NCBI RefSeq assembly: GCF_001927285.1
Contig: NZ_MSIG01000003.1
Span: 248,001 to 312,000 of the forward strand
Direction: 5' to 3'
DNA: 64,000 bases
Source of the DNA: Mongoliimonas terrestris
GTDB taxonomy: Bacteria; Pseudomonadota; Alphaproteobacteria; Rhizobiales; Pleomorphomonadaceae
The stretch's first letter is position 1, and every line of letters starts with the position of its first letter. Made by a program: the position numbers and the translations under genes. The notes under the pieces were generated by a model, which worked only from the letters and a program-made list of their open reading frames with translations, was not told where the DNA came from and made no database searches. Positions 35,409 through 44,917 of the stretch are shown piece by piece.

Positions 35409-37319
35409 TCAAGACCCCGGCAGCGCCTCCAACTCCGCTTGCATCGCCCGTCGCGCGTCCCGGTTCTGCCACCGGAAGCGGACCAGCCCGCAGAGGAGCT
35501 GGACCACCCGCCGGCGGTAGGTGAGGCCGAGGTCGGCCTGCCATTGCGGGCCGCGGAACAGCTCCTTGCCGGCGGTGCGGACGTCCCACCAGACCCATCT
35601 CAGCACGTCCGGCCGGTCGACCATGTGCTTGGCGATGAAGGCGCCGTCGCTGCGGTTGTAGGTCTTCACCAGCCTGGCGAGCTCCGCGCTGGAGGCCCTG
35701 CCGTGGAAGTGCGACACCACGAGGCGCGGATCGTAGTGGATCGGCACTCCGGCCAGATGCGCCCGGTAGATCCAGTCCGTGTCCTCGGCGGCGCCGGCCG
35801 GCGAGCCGGGGCCGAACCGGATGTCGAACCAGCCGACGGTGGCAAGGAGCGAGGCCGGGAAGGTGAAGTTGCAGCCGTGCAGGAAGGCGCCGGGGAAGAT
35901 GGGCCAGGCGTAGACCGCCGGGTTCGGATCGGTCTTGATCGTCATCGGCAGCGTGTCGGGATCCCCGAGCAGCACCTGGCCGCCGCGAAGGCTCGGCACC
36001 GCGTCCTCCGCGTGGGCGGCGACGACGGCGCTGACGAAGTCCGGGGCGAGGCAGCAGTCGTCGTCCGTGATGGCGAGGATGCCGCCGCGGGCGATGGCCA
36101 TGCCGAGGTTGCGCGCGCCGCAGGCCCCCGGAACCGGCGACCAGAGCACCTGCACCGGAAAGGCCTGGCGCCGCGCCCAGTCGCGCGCCACCTCGTAGGT
36201 GTCGTCCGGACAGGCGTTGGCCACGATGATGAACTCGGCCTTGTGGTCCGGCGCCGCCTCCACCGCCGCCCGCACCGCCTCCATGCAGGGCACCAGGCGG
36301 GTCGACCGGTTGTGCGTGGCCACGATGATGCTGACGTCGATGTCGCGCCGGATCGGGGCTGCGGCGACCAACCTGCGCCGACCCGTCGTGGCGACCCGGC
36401 GGGCCGCCCGGCGGGCGTTGCGGGCAAGGACGACGCGCGTCACCAGATAGTCCAGCTTGCGCGCGGCCCGGCCGATCAGCCGGCGGGCGGCAAAGCGCGC
36501 CTCCAGGTGCCTTGCCTGCAGGGTGTAGGTGAACAGCTTGAAGCGAAGGCCCCATCGGTCCCGGCCGACGAAGGACCGGGCGAGGATGAGTTCGGCCTCC
36601 CTGTTCTGCCGCTCGATCTCCACCCCGCGGGTGCGCGACACGTTCGCGCCGTGCAGGCGGTAGGCGGCCACCTTGACGTCGATGTAGCCGATCTGCCGGT
36701 TCGCCAGGAGCGTGAGGTAGAAATGCCGGTCCTCCACGATCCGGTCTTCCGGGTAGAAGCCGTAGCCGCCGGGCTCGGTGTAGACGGCCCGTTCCACCAG
36801 GAGGACCGGCCCGGGCACGCTCCAGCGCCAGATCAGTTCGGTGTTGAGGGTCATCGGATCGGCGAGCGCGGCCCGGTCGGCGCCGTGAAGGGCGTCGAAG
36901 GCGCTCGGATGGGTGAGGGCGCCCGATCCGTCGATCAGTTCGCAGTCGCCGAACACCGCGCGCCATTGGGGATTGTGCCGGAGAGCCGCGATGCGCGCCG
37001 CGATGCCGCCGGGCAGCAGCCGGTCGTCGCTCCCCAACAGCGCCACGTGGCTGCCCGACGCCATCCGGATCAGGCGGTTGAGGGTCGTGTTGACACCCTG
37101 GTTCGCCTGCCGCTCCAGAACGAACCGGTGGAACGCGTCCGGGTGGGCGTCGCGCCAGGCCGCCGCGACCTCATAGGTGCCGTCGGCGGAGCCGTCGTCG
37201 AGGACCAGCACCTCCAGGTTCGGGTAGCCGTCCGACAGAATGCTGTCCAGGCATTCCGCCACATAGGCGCTGTGGTTGTACGCGGGCACGAGGACGCTGA
37301 CGAGCGGTAGCGAGGTCAT
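35409..37319 (-). CDS. Tandem-domain family 2 glycosyltransferase
   Basis: 636 residues with two complete GT2 (GT-A fold) domains. Domain 1 (residues 1-240): PLVSVLVPAYNHSAYVAECL, LEVLVLDDGSADGTYE, LLGSDDRLLPGG. Domain 2 (about 325-560): DVSIIVATHNRSTRLVPCME, NACPDDTYE, RNLGMAIARGGILAITDDDC, plus a late EDTDWIYRAHLAG typical of the catalytic base region. Such bifunctional enzymes can add two sugars. ATG 37319 is preceded by GGGAGG six bases upstream; the longer frame (to 37445) lacks similarity. It ends the minus-strand operon 40984-35409. Confidence 0.9.
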   Translation of the reverse strand: MTSLPLVSVLVPAYNHSAYVAECLDSILSDGYPNLEVLVLDDGSADGTYEVAAAWRDAHPDAFHRFVLERQANQGVNTTLNRLIRMASGSHVALLGSDDRLLPGGIAARIAALRHNPQWRAVFGDCELIDGSGALTHPSAFDALHGADRAALADPMTLNTELIWRWSVPGPVLLVERAVYTEPGGYGFYPEDRIVEDRHFYLTLLANRQIGYIDVKVAAYRLHGANVSRTRGVEIERQNREAELILARSFVGRDRWGLRFKLFTYTLQARHLEARFAARRLIGRAARKLDYLVTRVVLARNARRAARRVATTGRRRLVAAAPIRRDIDVSIIVATHNRSTRLVPCMEAVRAAVEAAPDHKAEFIIVANACPDDTYEVARDWARRQAFPVQVLWSPVPGACGARNLGMAIARGGILAITDDDCCLAPDFVSAVVAAHAEDAVPSLRGGQVLLGDPDTLPMTIKTDPNPAVYAWPIFPGAFLHGCNFTFPASLLATVGWFDIRFGPGSPAGAAEDTDWIYRAHLAGVPIHYDPRLVVSHFHGRASSAELARLVKTYNRSDGAFIAKHMVDRPDVLRWVWWDVRTAGKELFRGPQWQADLGLTYRRRVVQLLCGLVRFRWQNRDARRAMQAELEALPGS

Positions 37320-37386
37320 CTTCACCTCCCGGTTCGGGGGCGGCGGCAGGGAACGCGCAACGCAGGTGTGAAAGGCCGGACGGTGC

Positions 37387-38904
37387 TCATCCGCGCGTCC
37401 GGGCGAAAGCGGGGTGGAGACCGGCAAGACGTCGGGTGACGGCATTCGCCTTCCGGCCGATCCGCGACGTCGGATCGACGGCGTTCGCCAGGATCAGGAG
37501 GGCCGCGAGCCCGCCGCCGGCCGACAGGCCGAGGCCGGTCAGAAGGCCGAGCGCCGGATGCACCCGCTCGGCAAGGGCGACGACGGCGATCGCCGCCAGC
37601 GTCAGTGCGACGAGGAGCGCGTTCCGCCGGGTGAGGCGCTGGCCGAAGTCCCGGCCGGCGACCACGACCATCAGGGCGAAATAGCCCGCGTAGGCAAGGG
37701 CGAAGGCCGAGCCGGTGGCGACCAGCCCGACCTGGGGCAGGAGAAAGGCGAGAAGGCCGATGTAGAGGATCGCCCAGGCGGCGTCCGTCAACACGAAGGC
37801 CACGCTGGCGCCGCGGGCGAGCAGAAGGAAGCCGAGCGGCCACGCGGCCAGCTTGAACACGTCGCCAACGATCTGCCACTTGAGGATGGGCACGGCCTCG
37901 GCGAAGTCGGCGGAAAACAACAGCGGGACGGCGATGGCCGCGAAGGCGAACACCGCGATCAGCACCGGCGCGGCGAGGAGGAGCGCCACCTCGGTCTGCT
38001 CGTTGACGAGGCGCCGGGCGGCCTCCGGGGTGTTCATGGCGGCGGAAAGGCGCGGATAGTAGTCGACCGCCATGGTGCCGAGCACGAAGCCCACATACTG
38101 CATGGAGATGGTCCACGCGGCCTGGAAGTGGCCGGTGGCCTCGAGCCCCTCGGCGTCGGTCACCATCGCCCGGACGGCGACCTGGGCGCCGCCGCCCACC
38201 ACCGCCGCGATCGTCACAGCGCCGCCGGTGCGCAGCATGCCCCCGAGGCGCCCGCGAACCGCCGAAAGCGGCACCGCGACCGGCGCCACCTTGGGCAGCC
38301 GGAGGCAAACCACGCCCGCCGCCAGCACGGTGGCCGCCGGCATCGCCACGACGAAGCCGATCGCCCCGTCGAGGCCGAAGAGCGCCACCGCCCCGACCCC
38401 GAGGATGGAGGCGAGGAACGCGGCGACGACGCCGATCGCAGCCAGTTCGCCGATCGGCCGCAGCGCGTTGACGAGCGCGGTCTGACCGGCCGCCACCACC
38501 GTGAGGAAGACGCCGAGGGCGATCCAGCGCACGTCGCCGGCCCTGCCGGCGTCGCCGACGACGCCGGCGGCGATCGGCTCGCTGAAGAGGAGGACGAGGG
38601 CCGCCGCGCCGACCCCGAGCCCGAGGCTGCCGACGAGGAGGGTCCGCCGGGCGACCGCCTGCCGGACCGGGTCGTCCCGATCGGCGGCGATCTCCCGGAT
38701 GGCGCCTTGCGAGAGGCCGAGGCCGGCGAGGCTGGACAGGAGCGCGAGCAGGGACGAATAGACGCCGATCAGCCCCGCGCCCGCCGGGCCGATCATGATG
38801 GCGACCAGCTTGGTCCGAAGGATGCCGATCAGGATCTGGACGGCCGAAGAGCCGCCGAGCACGAGCGCGGCCTGAAGAATGCGGCGGTGGCTGCCGGCCG
38901 GCAT
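37387..38904 (-). CDS. wzx: O-antigen / polysaccharide flippase (Wzx-like)
   Basis: 505-residue inner-membrane protein of the MOP superfamily with about 12 to 14 hydrophobic segments (for example LVGSLGLGVGAAALVLLFSE, and TLAAIAVVALAE near the end). N-terminal ALVLGGSSAVQILIGILRTK matches the WzxE/RfbX opening. It would move the undecaprenyl-linked repeat unit to the periplasmic face. It starts one base inside the stop of the aminotransferase gene (TGATG) and ends 67 bases before the tandem glycosyltransferase, all in one operon. No Wzy polymerase is visible in the window. Confidence 0.88.
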   Translation of the reverse strand: MPAGSHRRILQAALVLGGSSAVQILIGILRTKLVAIMIGPAGAGLIGVYSSLLALLSSLAGLGLSQGAIREIAADRDDPVRQAVARRTLLVGSLGLGVGAAALVLLFSEPIAAGVVGDAGRAGDVRWIALGVFLTVVAAGQTALVNALRPIGELAAIGVVAAFLASILGVGAVALFGLDGAIGFVVAMPAATVLAAGVVCLRLPKVAPVAVPLSAVRGRLGGMLRTGGAVTIAAVVGGGAQVAVRAMVTDAEGLEATGHFQAAWTISMQYVGFVLGTMAVDYYPRLSAAMNTPEAARRLVNEQTEVALLLAAPVLIAVFAFAAIAVPLLFSADFAEAVPILKWQIVGDVFKLAAWPLGFLLLARGASVAFVLTDAAWAILYIGLLAFLLPQVGLVATGSAFALAYAGYFALMVVVAGRDFGQRLTRRNALLVALTLAAIAVVALAERVHPALGLLTGLGLSAGGGLAALLILANAVDPTSRIGRKANAVTRRLAGLHPAFARTRG

Positions 38905-40025
38905 CAGCGTGGGCCGATGTCAGGGCCGATGGCGAGGACGGCGGCGCGCACGGCGTCCGCGACCGTCGCCGCGTCGGCCAGGGAAAGGTGCGGCCCCATC
39001 GGCAGGCTGAGAACCTGGTCGGCGAGCGCGCGGGCGACCGGGAAGGCGTCCGGCGAAAAGCCGAGATCGCGGCAGGCCTCCTGCATGTGGCAGGCGACCG
39101 GATAGTGCAGGAGCGAGCCGACGCCCGCGTCGGCGAGATGCTGGCGGAGCGCGTCCCGCCGGGTGTGGCGGATGACGAAGAGGTGCCAGACGGGCTCCAC
39201 GTCCGCGATCGTGTCGGGCAGGCGCACGATGCCGTCGAGCCGGTCCGCATAGAGCCGCGCAATCGCCCGCCGCCGGTCGTTCCAGGCGTCCAGATGCTTC
39301 AGCTTCACCCCGAGGATGGCGGCCTGCACCGGGTCGAGGCGGCTGTTGTAGCCGATCCGCTCGTTGTAGTAGCGCTCCTTCGAGCCATAGTTGCGCAAGG
39401 TGCGGACCGCGTCGGCGATCGCCGGATCGTCGGTGGTCACCGCGCCCGCGTCGCCGAACGCGCCGAGGTTCTTGCCGGGGTAGAAGCTCCAGGCCGCGGC
39501 GTCGCCGTGGCCGCCGATCCGCCGGCCGCGGTAGCGGGCGCCTTGGGCCTGGGCGGCGTCCTCCACCACCTTCAGGCCGTGGCGGCGGGCGACGGCGAGG
39601 ATGGGGTCGAGGTCGGCCGGCTGGCCGTAGAGGTGCACCGGGACGATGGCGCGGGTGCGCGCCGTCACCGCGCCTGCGATGGCGTCCACGTCGATGTTGA
39701 ACGTGTCCGGCCGGCATTCCACGGGCACCGGCCGGGCCCCCGCCTGGAGCACCGCCAGCCAGGTGGCGATGAAGGTGTGCGCGGGCACGATCACCTCGTC
39801 GCCGGGGCCGACGCCGACCGCCCGGAGCGCCAGATGGAGGGCGTCGAGCCCGTTGGCGACGCCGACGCAGGCGCCCGCCTCCACATGGGCGGCGAAGTCC
39901 TCCTCGAACCGCGCGACCTCGGGCCCGAGGATGTAGGTGCCGGAGGCGAGGGCGCGCGCGACCGCGGCGTCGATCTCGTCCTTCAGCTCCTCGTAGGTCG
40001 GCCGCAGTTCCAGGAAGGGGATCAC
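38904..40025 (-). CDS. fdtB: DegT/DnrJ/EryC1 sugar aminotransferase (FdtB/QdtB-like)
   Basis: 373-residue PLP-dependent aminotransferase that would aminate dTDP-3-oxo-6-deoxyhexose at C3. The start motif [20 protein letters not shown] and [18 protein letters not shown] are typical. The PLP lysine lies in [17 protein letters not shown], and [11 protein letters not shown] is the cofactor-binding Asp region. GTG 40025 overlaps the preceding gene's stop by 4 bases (GTGA). Pairing with the WxcM-type ketoisomerase supports 3-amino sugar synthesis; WecE-type 4-amination is the alternative but does not need the ketoisomerase. Confidence 0.9.
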   Translation of the reverse strand: MIPFLELRPTYEELKDEIDAAVARALASGTYILGPEVARFEEDFAAHVEAGACVGVANGLDALHLALRAVGVGPGDEVIVPAHTFIATWLAVLQAGARPVPVECRPDTFNIDVDAIAGAVTARTRAIVPVHLYGQPADLDPILAVARRHGLKVVEDAAQAQGARYRGRRIGGHGDAAAWSFYPGKNLGAFGDAGAVTTDDPAIADAVRTLRNYGSKERYYNERIGYNSRLDPVQAAILGVKLKHLDAWNDRRRAIARLYADRLDGIVRLPDTIADVEPVWHLFVIRHTRRDALRQHLADAGVGSLLHYPVACHMQEACRDLGFSPDAFPVARALADQVLSLPMGPHLSLADAATVADAVRAAVLAIGPDIGPR

Positions 40026-40984
40026 GGCAGGCTCCCCACTTCCCGGCGGAAGTCGTCGTAGTCGCGGATGTAGTCCGACGGATCGTAGCGGTGCGAGGCG
40101 AACACCAGGAGGATGGCGTCGCTCGTATAGCCGAAGTGGGTGCGCCAGACGCCTGGCGGCAGGTAGATGCCGCGGTCGATCGCGTTCAGCCGGAAGGTCT
40201 GGCGGTTGACGCCGTCGTCCACCATCACCGAGCAGCTTCCGGTGACGCAGATCAGGAACTCCTCGCACAGGCGATGGGCGTGTTCCCCGCGCGTCTCCAG
40301 GCTCGGGACGTTGACGACCATGAAATACCGTGCGGCCCGGAACGGCACCATGCCCTCGAACTCGCCCACGGTGAGGTTCCCGCGGATGTCCTCCACGAGC
40401 GGCATGCGGTGGAGCGTGACGCCCTTGACCCCCGTGGGCGTGACGCCGAGCGGCAGGTCCCCGAGCGGGTCGAGGCCGGGTCCGGGAGACCGGCTCCCGT
40501 CGTCCTGGTAGCCGATGATCCGCGCCGGGTTGCCGACCACGATGGCGTTCCGCGGCACGGAGAGCCGGACCACCGCCCCGGCGCCGATCATGGCGTTCTC
40601 GCCGATGGTCACGCCCCGGTGGATAACCGCGCCGCCTCCGATGGAGGCCCGGGCGAGAATCCGCGTCTCCCGGAACGGTCCGCGCCGGTCGCCCTCTGCG
40701 AACCCGTCCGCCAGCGACGCCGCAAAGGACACGTTCGGCCCGATGAACACATCGTCGCTGATTCGCAGGCCGGCCGGCAGTTCGACGCCGTTCTTCAAGG
40801 TTACGCGAGCGCCGATGACCACATCATCGTCAATTAGGCAGTGGGAACAGACATTGCAGTCCTCCCCAAGCCGTGCGCCTGAGTGAACAATCGAGAATTG
40901 CCAGATTTTTGTGCCGCTGCCGACATTGGCAGACTGGCAATCGGCAAGGCGATGCACCATCGCCGGCTTGGTTTCAGCCAGCAT
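40022..40984 (-). CDS. WxcM-type fusion: hexapeptide acyltransferase + dTDP-4-oxo-6-deoxyglucose 3,4-ketoisomerase
   Basis: 320 residues with two enzymes in one chain, as in Xanthomonas WxcM. Residues about 15-170 are a left-handed beta-helix acyltransferase ([44 protein letters not shown]). Residues about 190-320 are an FdtA/QdtA cupin ([48 protein letters not shown]). Together with the adjacent FdtB-like enzyme it would convert dTDP-4-oxo-6-deoxyglucose to dTDP-Fuc3NAc or dTDP-Qui3NAc. rmlA/rmlB for the precursor are not in the window. First gene of the minus-strand operon. Confidence 0.9.
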   Translation of the reverse strand: MLAETKPAMVHRLADCQSANVGSGTKIWQFSIVHSGARLGEDCNVCSHCLIDDDVVIGARVTLKNGVELPAGLRISDDVFIGPNVSFAASLADGFAEGDRRGPFRETRILARASIGGGAVIHRGVTIGENAMIGAGAVVRLSVPRNAIVVGNPARIIGYQDDGSRSPGPGLDPLGDLPLGVTPTGVKGVTLHRMPLVEDIRGNLTVGEFEGMVPFRAARYFMVVNVPSLETRGEHAHRLCEEFLICVTGSCSVMVDDGVNRQTFRLNAIDRGIYLPPGVWRTHFGYTSDAILLVFASHRYDPSDYIRDYDDFRREVGSLP

Positions 40985-41224
40985 TTTAAAAGTACACTTT
41001 CATATTCAAGATATATGTTGTCGTTTATTCAGTTTCACATATGCATCATTGACCGGAGTCGTCAATCAGGGTCCAGTCCCCCTGTCGCCCGAACCGACAA
41101 TGGGGCTATGAGTACGAAACATTGTAGAAGCGCGATTTCGTCGTGAATTCTTTCCGGTCGGTGACGAGGCCTGCCGCGATTCCCGAAGCCCGGCGCGCCA
41201 AGGGGTGAGTCGAAGGAGTGGACC

Positions 41225-43225
41225 ATGGAAGCAGCCGCTGACGCTCAGCTGCCGCAGGTGTTCGATCTCGTGATCGTGGGCAGCGGCGTTGCCGCCGCCT
41301 ATTCCCTCCTGCGGCTCATCGACGAGGTCCGGTCGGAAGGCCCGGCGCCGTCACCGGTCCGCGTCGCGGTGGTGGAGAAGGCTCCGCCCTTCTGGACGGG
41401 CATTCCCTACGGCCCCCGCTCGTCCGCCAACGCCCTCATCATCACCACCTTCGAGGAGTTCGTTCCGGCGGCGGACCGCCCGGCCTTCGAGACGTGGCTG
41501 AGCGCCCACCGATCGGACTGGACGCAGCGGATGCGGGCCGACGGCGGGGAGATCGCGGCCGCCTGGCAGGCCCGCAACGCGGCCGCCCTCAAGGACGGCG
41601 ACTATGCCCCGGTCTACATTCCCCGGCGCCTGTTCGGCGACTTCAAGGCCGACGTCATGGCGGCGGCGATCGCGGCCGCGGAGAGGGAAGGCCTTCTCGC
41701 CGTCAGCCTTCTCGTCGGCGAGGTGGTCGACCTGGAGCGGCGCGCCGGCGGCGGCTATGCCCTGACCATGGCCAACGACACCGGACGGGTTCAGTCGCTG
41801 CACGCCGGTCTCGTCCTCCTGGCGGTCGGCAGCCCGCCAGGGCAGTCCCTGAAGCCGCTGGTCCGCGCCGGCACGGTCGACGCCACCCTGGTGGACGACG
41901 TCTACGCGCCCGCCTTTGCGGAAAACCTGACGCGGCTCTACGGTTTCCTCGCCGCCCGGCCGCCCGGCGCGCGGCGCCTCCTCCTGGTCGGCGCCAACGC
42001 CAGCGCGCTGGAGACCGCCTACATGCTGGCCGGGGACGGCCGGTTCGCCGATCTGGAACGGCTCGTCGTGCTGTCGCCCGGCGGCGCCTTCCCCCATCGC
42101 ATCTCCGGCGCGCCGGAGATCGAGATCGATCTGCCGGCCATGCGCGCTCTTCTCGAAGCCGACGCGGTGACGCCCCAGGCGCTGATGGACGCCGCCGAGG
42201 CGGACGTCGCCCGCGCGGTGCTGGCCGGCGTGCCGGTGGGCGACGGCTTCGGCTCGGTCGGCCGCCTCCTCGGGCAGGTGATGGCGCGCATGCCCGACGC
42301 CGACAAGGAAACCTTCCACACCCGTCACGGCATGCGGTTCTCCCGCCTCATCCGCCGGGCCGGCCGCGAGTACCGGGACGCCGCCGACGCGCTGCGGGAC
42401 CGGGGCGTGCTGGTCTCCCTCGCCGCCGGCCTCACGGATCTGCGCCACGAACCGGACGGCTGGCACGCCGAGACGACGGACGGCGGCGCGGCGCTCGGCC
42501 CGTTCGCGGCGGTCGCCAACTGCTGCGGTTTCGAGCCCCTGACCGCCGACAGCACGTCGCCGCTGATCGCCGCGCTGATCGGCCGGGGTCTCGCGAAGGC
42601 CAACGCCACCGGGCGCGGCCTTGCGGTCGACGACACCCTCGCGGCGGCGCCGGGCCTCTTCGTCAACGGTCCCCTGCTCGGCGGCATCTTCAACGACAGC
42701 CTGCGCATGTGGCACGTGGAGAACGTGCGCCGCATCAGCGACATCGCGCCCACCGTCGCGCGCTCGATCGCGGCGGCGCTGAGAGAGGCCGCGGACCGGC
42801 CCGCCGACCCGGTGGAGATCCATCCGACGGCTGACGTGATGGCGACCGCCATCGGCCCCGGCACGCGCATCGGCGCCTACTGCGTGGTGCTGCCCAAGGC
42901 CACCATCGGCAGCCACGTGGAGATCGCCCCCCATTGCTTCATCGAGAACGACGTGGTGGTCGGCGATCGGGTGCGGATCGGCTTCGGGGTGCAGCTCTGG
43001 GACGCGCTCAGGGTGGAGGACGACGTGCGGATCGACGCCAACGTCACCTTCACCACTGACCGCTATCCGCGCTCCAAGCAGTATCCGCCCGCCTATCCGG
43101 AAACCCGCGTCTGCCGGGGAGCGGTGATCGGCAGCGGCGTCGTCCTCGTCCCGGGCGTGACCATTGGCCCGGGGGCGGTTGTCCCGCCCGGCACGATCGT
43201 GACGCGAGACGTACACGCCCCTTAA
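41225..43225 (+). CDS. FAD/NAD(P)-binding protein fused to hexapeptide acyltransferase
   Basis: 666 residues. Residues 1-535 resemble the FAD-NAD(P)-binding family (COG4529-like): FDLVIVGSGVAAAYSLLRLI, WTGIPYGPRSSANALIITTF, ARRLLLVGANASALETAYML and the late VNGPLLGGIFNDSLRMWHVE. Residues about 545-666 are a left-handed beta-helix (IHPTADVMATAIGPGTRIGA, VVVGDRVRIGFGVQLWDALR, GVVLVPGVTIGPGAVV). ATG 41225 has AAGGAG seven bases upstream. No enzyme of this architecture is known to me; possibly an oxidase/N-hydroxylase coupled to acylation of the product. It is divergent from the WxcM operon. Confidence 0.82.
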   Translation: MEAAADAQLPQVFDLVIVGSGVAAAYSLLRLIDEVRSEGPAPSPVRVAVVEKAPPFWTGIPYGPRSSANALIITTFEEFVPAADRPAFETWLSAHRSDWTQRMRADGGEIAAAWQARNAAALKDGDYAPVYIPRRLFGDFKADVMAAAIAAAEREGLLAVSLLVGEVVDLERRAGGGYALTMANDTGRVQSLHAGLVLLAVGSPPGQSLKPLVRAGTVDATLVDDVYAPAFAENLTRLYGFLAARPPGARRLLLVGANASALETAYMLAGDGRFADLERLVVLSPGGAFPHRISGAPEIEIDLPAMRALLEADAVTPQALMDAAEADVARAVLAGVPVGDGFGSVGRLLGQVMARMPDADKETFHTRHGMRFSRLIRRAGREYRDAADALRDRGVLVSLAAGLTDLRHEPDGWHAETTDGGAALGPFAAVANCCGFEPLTADSTSPLIAALIGRGLAKANATGRGLAVDDTLAAAPGLFVNGPLLGGIFNDSLRMWHVENVRRISDIAPTVARSIAAALREAADRPADPVEIHPTADVMATAIGPGTRIGAYCVVLPKATIGSHVEIAPHCFIENDVVVGDRVRIGFGVQLWDALRVEDDVRIDANVTFTTDRYPRSKQYPPAYPETRVCRGAVIGSGVVLVPGVTIGPGAVVPPGTIVTRDVHAP

Positions 43226-43378
43226 GACACGGCCCTTGGCGCGCCAACGCATAGATCGAGGTGCAGGACACGATCGGTGAGGGTCTGCTCAAGCGCCTTC
43301 AACATGGAGCGATTCTTGTCGACCTGAAGATCGAGTGACAACGAACACGCGCTCTTCGTGCCGACAGGACACCCTGCC

Positions 43379-43496
43379 TAGAGCATTCTCCGATCAAGTT
43401 GCATGACTTGATCGATGAGAGAATGCTCCAGCAAATCGAATCTGGAGCGATTTCTTCTCGACCTGACGATTCCGTCAGGTCGGAAAGCGCTCTAGC
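43379..43496. repeat. Double-hairpin intergenic repeat
   Basis: First structure: outer arms GAGCATTCTC/GAGAATGCTC (43381 and 43419) with an inner perfect dyad CGATCAAGT-TGCATG-ACTTGATCG. Second: CGACCTGACG-ATTC-CGTCAGGTCG (43459-43482). A degraded relative of the second part (GGAGCGATTCTTGTCGACCTG) lies about 130 bases upstream. It fills the gap before the GT21 stop codon. The type is common between genes in Hyphomicrobiales. The rest of 43226-43378 shows nothing else. Confidence 0.8.
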
Positions 43497-43506
43497 AGTC
43501 CGGCCC

Positions 43507-44685
43507 TCACCGGAAGCTGTCCGCCAGCTCGCGGATCCGCGCCTTCACCCGCTGGCGCGTCGCCACCAGGCGGCCGGGGGCGGGGTCGGAGACCGACATG
43601 GCGTTGCCGCGCCAGACGAAGCCGTTGCCCGTGAGGGCGGCGAGCCAGAGCACCGGCAGGGCGAGATCGCGCACCAGCATGGCGGTGAGGCCGTGCGCCG
43701 TGTTCGGCCAGCCGGACACCCGGTTGAGGATCATCTCGGCGCCGTACCAGAGCGCCGCGAAGGCCGCCACGGTGGAACCGTCCCAGAAGCCCAGGGTGCC
43801 GAGCGTCACCGCGCCGGCCATCGGCAGCGCGCCCCCGGCGAGGATTTCCGGCGCGAAGAACAGCGGGAACGAGGCCCGGCGCAGGCGCGCCCAGCGCAGC
43901 TGACGGCGCCAGACCTCGCCGGCCGTGCGCCGGCCGAGCGGCTGCGGGTAGGGGCGGTCGACGAGGCGCACGGAAAGGCCGGCCCCACGCACGATCTTGG
44001 TCGCGGCCGCGTCCTCCGCCACCTCGGCGGCCAGCCGCGCGATGCCGCCCGCCCGGTCGAGCATCGGCCGGTTCCACATCATGGACTTGCCCTGGGCGAA
44101 GCCGAACCCGGCCATGTCGGCGACGAGCTGCCAGCGAGCCTGGAACGCGTTCAGCCAGGCGCACTCCAGTTCCGCGAAGAAGCCGTCCGGCGCGATGCCG
44201 ATCGGCGGCGAGCAGACGAGCCCCGTCCCGTCGGTCCAGCGCTCCAGCGACCGGTCGATGAAGTCCGGCGCCATCAGGACGTTGCTGTCCACCATGGCGA
44301 TCCAGTCGTGCCGGGCCGCGGCCCATCCCTTCACCACGTTGTTGAGCTTGGGATTCTGGCTGATGCGGTCGTCGCCGACGAGAAGCCGGGCCGGCCGCTC
44401 CGGATGGGCGGCGATCAGGCGGCGGACGAGCGGCAGCACCGGATCGTCGACCGTGGCGGCGCAGAAGACGATCTCGTAGTCCGGATAGGCGAGGTCGAAC
44501 GTGCTGCCGAGCGTCGCCTCCACATTGTTCTCCAGGCCGCAGACGGGCCGGAGCACGGTCACCGGCGGTCGGCCGCCGGAGACCGCCGTCGGCCGTCGGC
44601 GTGCCTTGGCCTTGATGCCGGCCGCCGTCAGGCTGGCCAGATGCACGGCAAGGGCGAAGACGCAGAAAGCGGCCAGGATCCCCAT
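43507..44685 (-). CDS. Family 21 (ceramide-glucosyltransferase-like) glycosyltransferase
   Basis: 392 residues. N-terminal membrane segment (LAAFCVFALAVHLASLTAAG), then a GT-A domain: PPVTVLRPVCGLENNVEATL, VDSNVLMAPDFI (DxD-equivalent), the AEDAAATKIV acceptor loop and the RRQLRWARLRR Q-x2-RW motif. Two or three hydrophobic segments close the protein. Bacterial relatives make glycosphingolipid-like lipids or glycosylate hopanoids (HpnI). No hpn genes adjoin, so the lipid acceptor is open. Single gene, divergent from dgoK. Confidence 0.87.
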   Translation of the reverse strand: MGILAAFCVFALAVHLASLTAAGIKAKARRRPTAVSGGRPPVTVLRPVCGLENNVEATLGSTFDLAYPDYEIVFCAATVDDPVLPLVRRLIAAHPERPARLLVGDDRISQNPKLNNVVKGWAAARHDWIAMVDSNVLMAPDFIDRSLERWTDGTGLVCSPPIGIAPDGFFAELECAWLNAFQARWQLVADMAGFGFAQGKSMMWNRPMLDRAGGIARLAAEVAEDAAATKIVRGAGLSVRLVDRPYPQPLGRRTAGEVWRRQLRWARLRRASFPLFFAPEILAGGALPMAGAVTLGTLGFWDGSTVAAFAALWYGAEMILNRVSGWPNTAHGLTAMLVRDLALPVLWLAALTGNGFVWRGNAMSVSDPAPGRLVATRQRVKARIRELADSFR

Positions 44686-44917
44686 GATGACACGGCCTCC
44701 GCCTGAAGTGGGCTAAGGAGTTACAAGAGGCGTGTGACACCTGCACGAACGCCGCAGGCGCGTACCCGAAGCGTGCCGCCGCCGCAGGTCGGGTCCGGCG
44801 TCCGCCGAAATCCGGCCGAAGAATTCCGTCCGTGGGGAAAACCCTCTAAAGTGCCGGCCAAAAGCATGAGCGACCCATCCGGCGCTGGTCCGGAGGCGGC
44901 GCGACGGGAGGCGGCGG

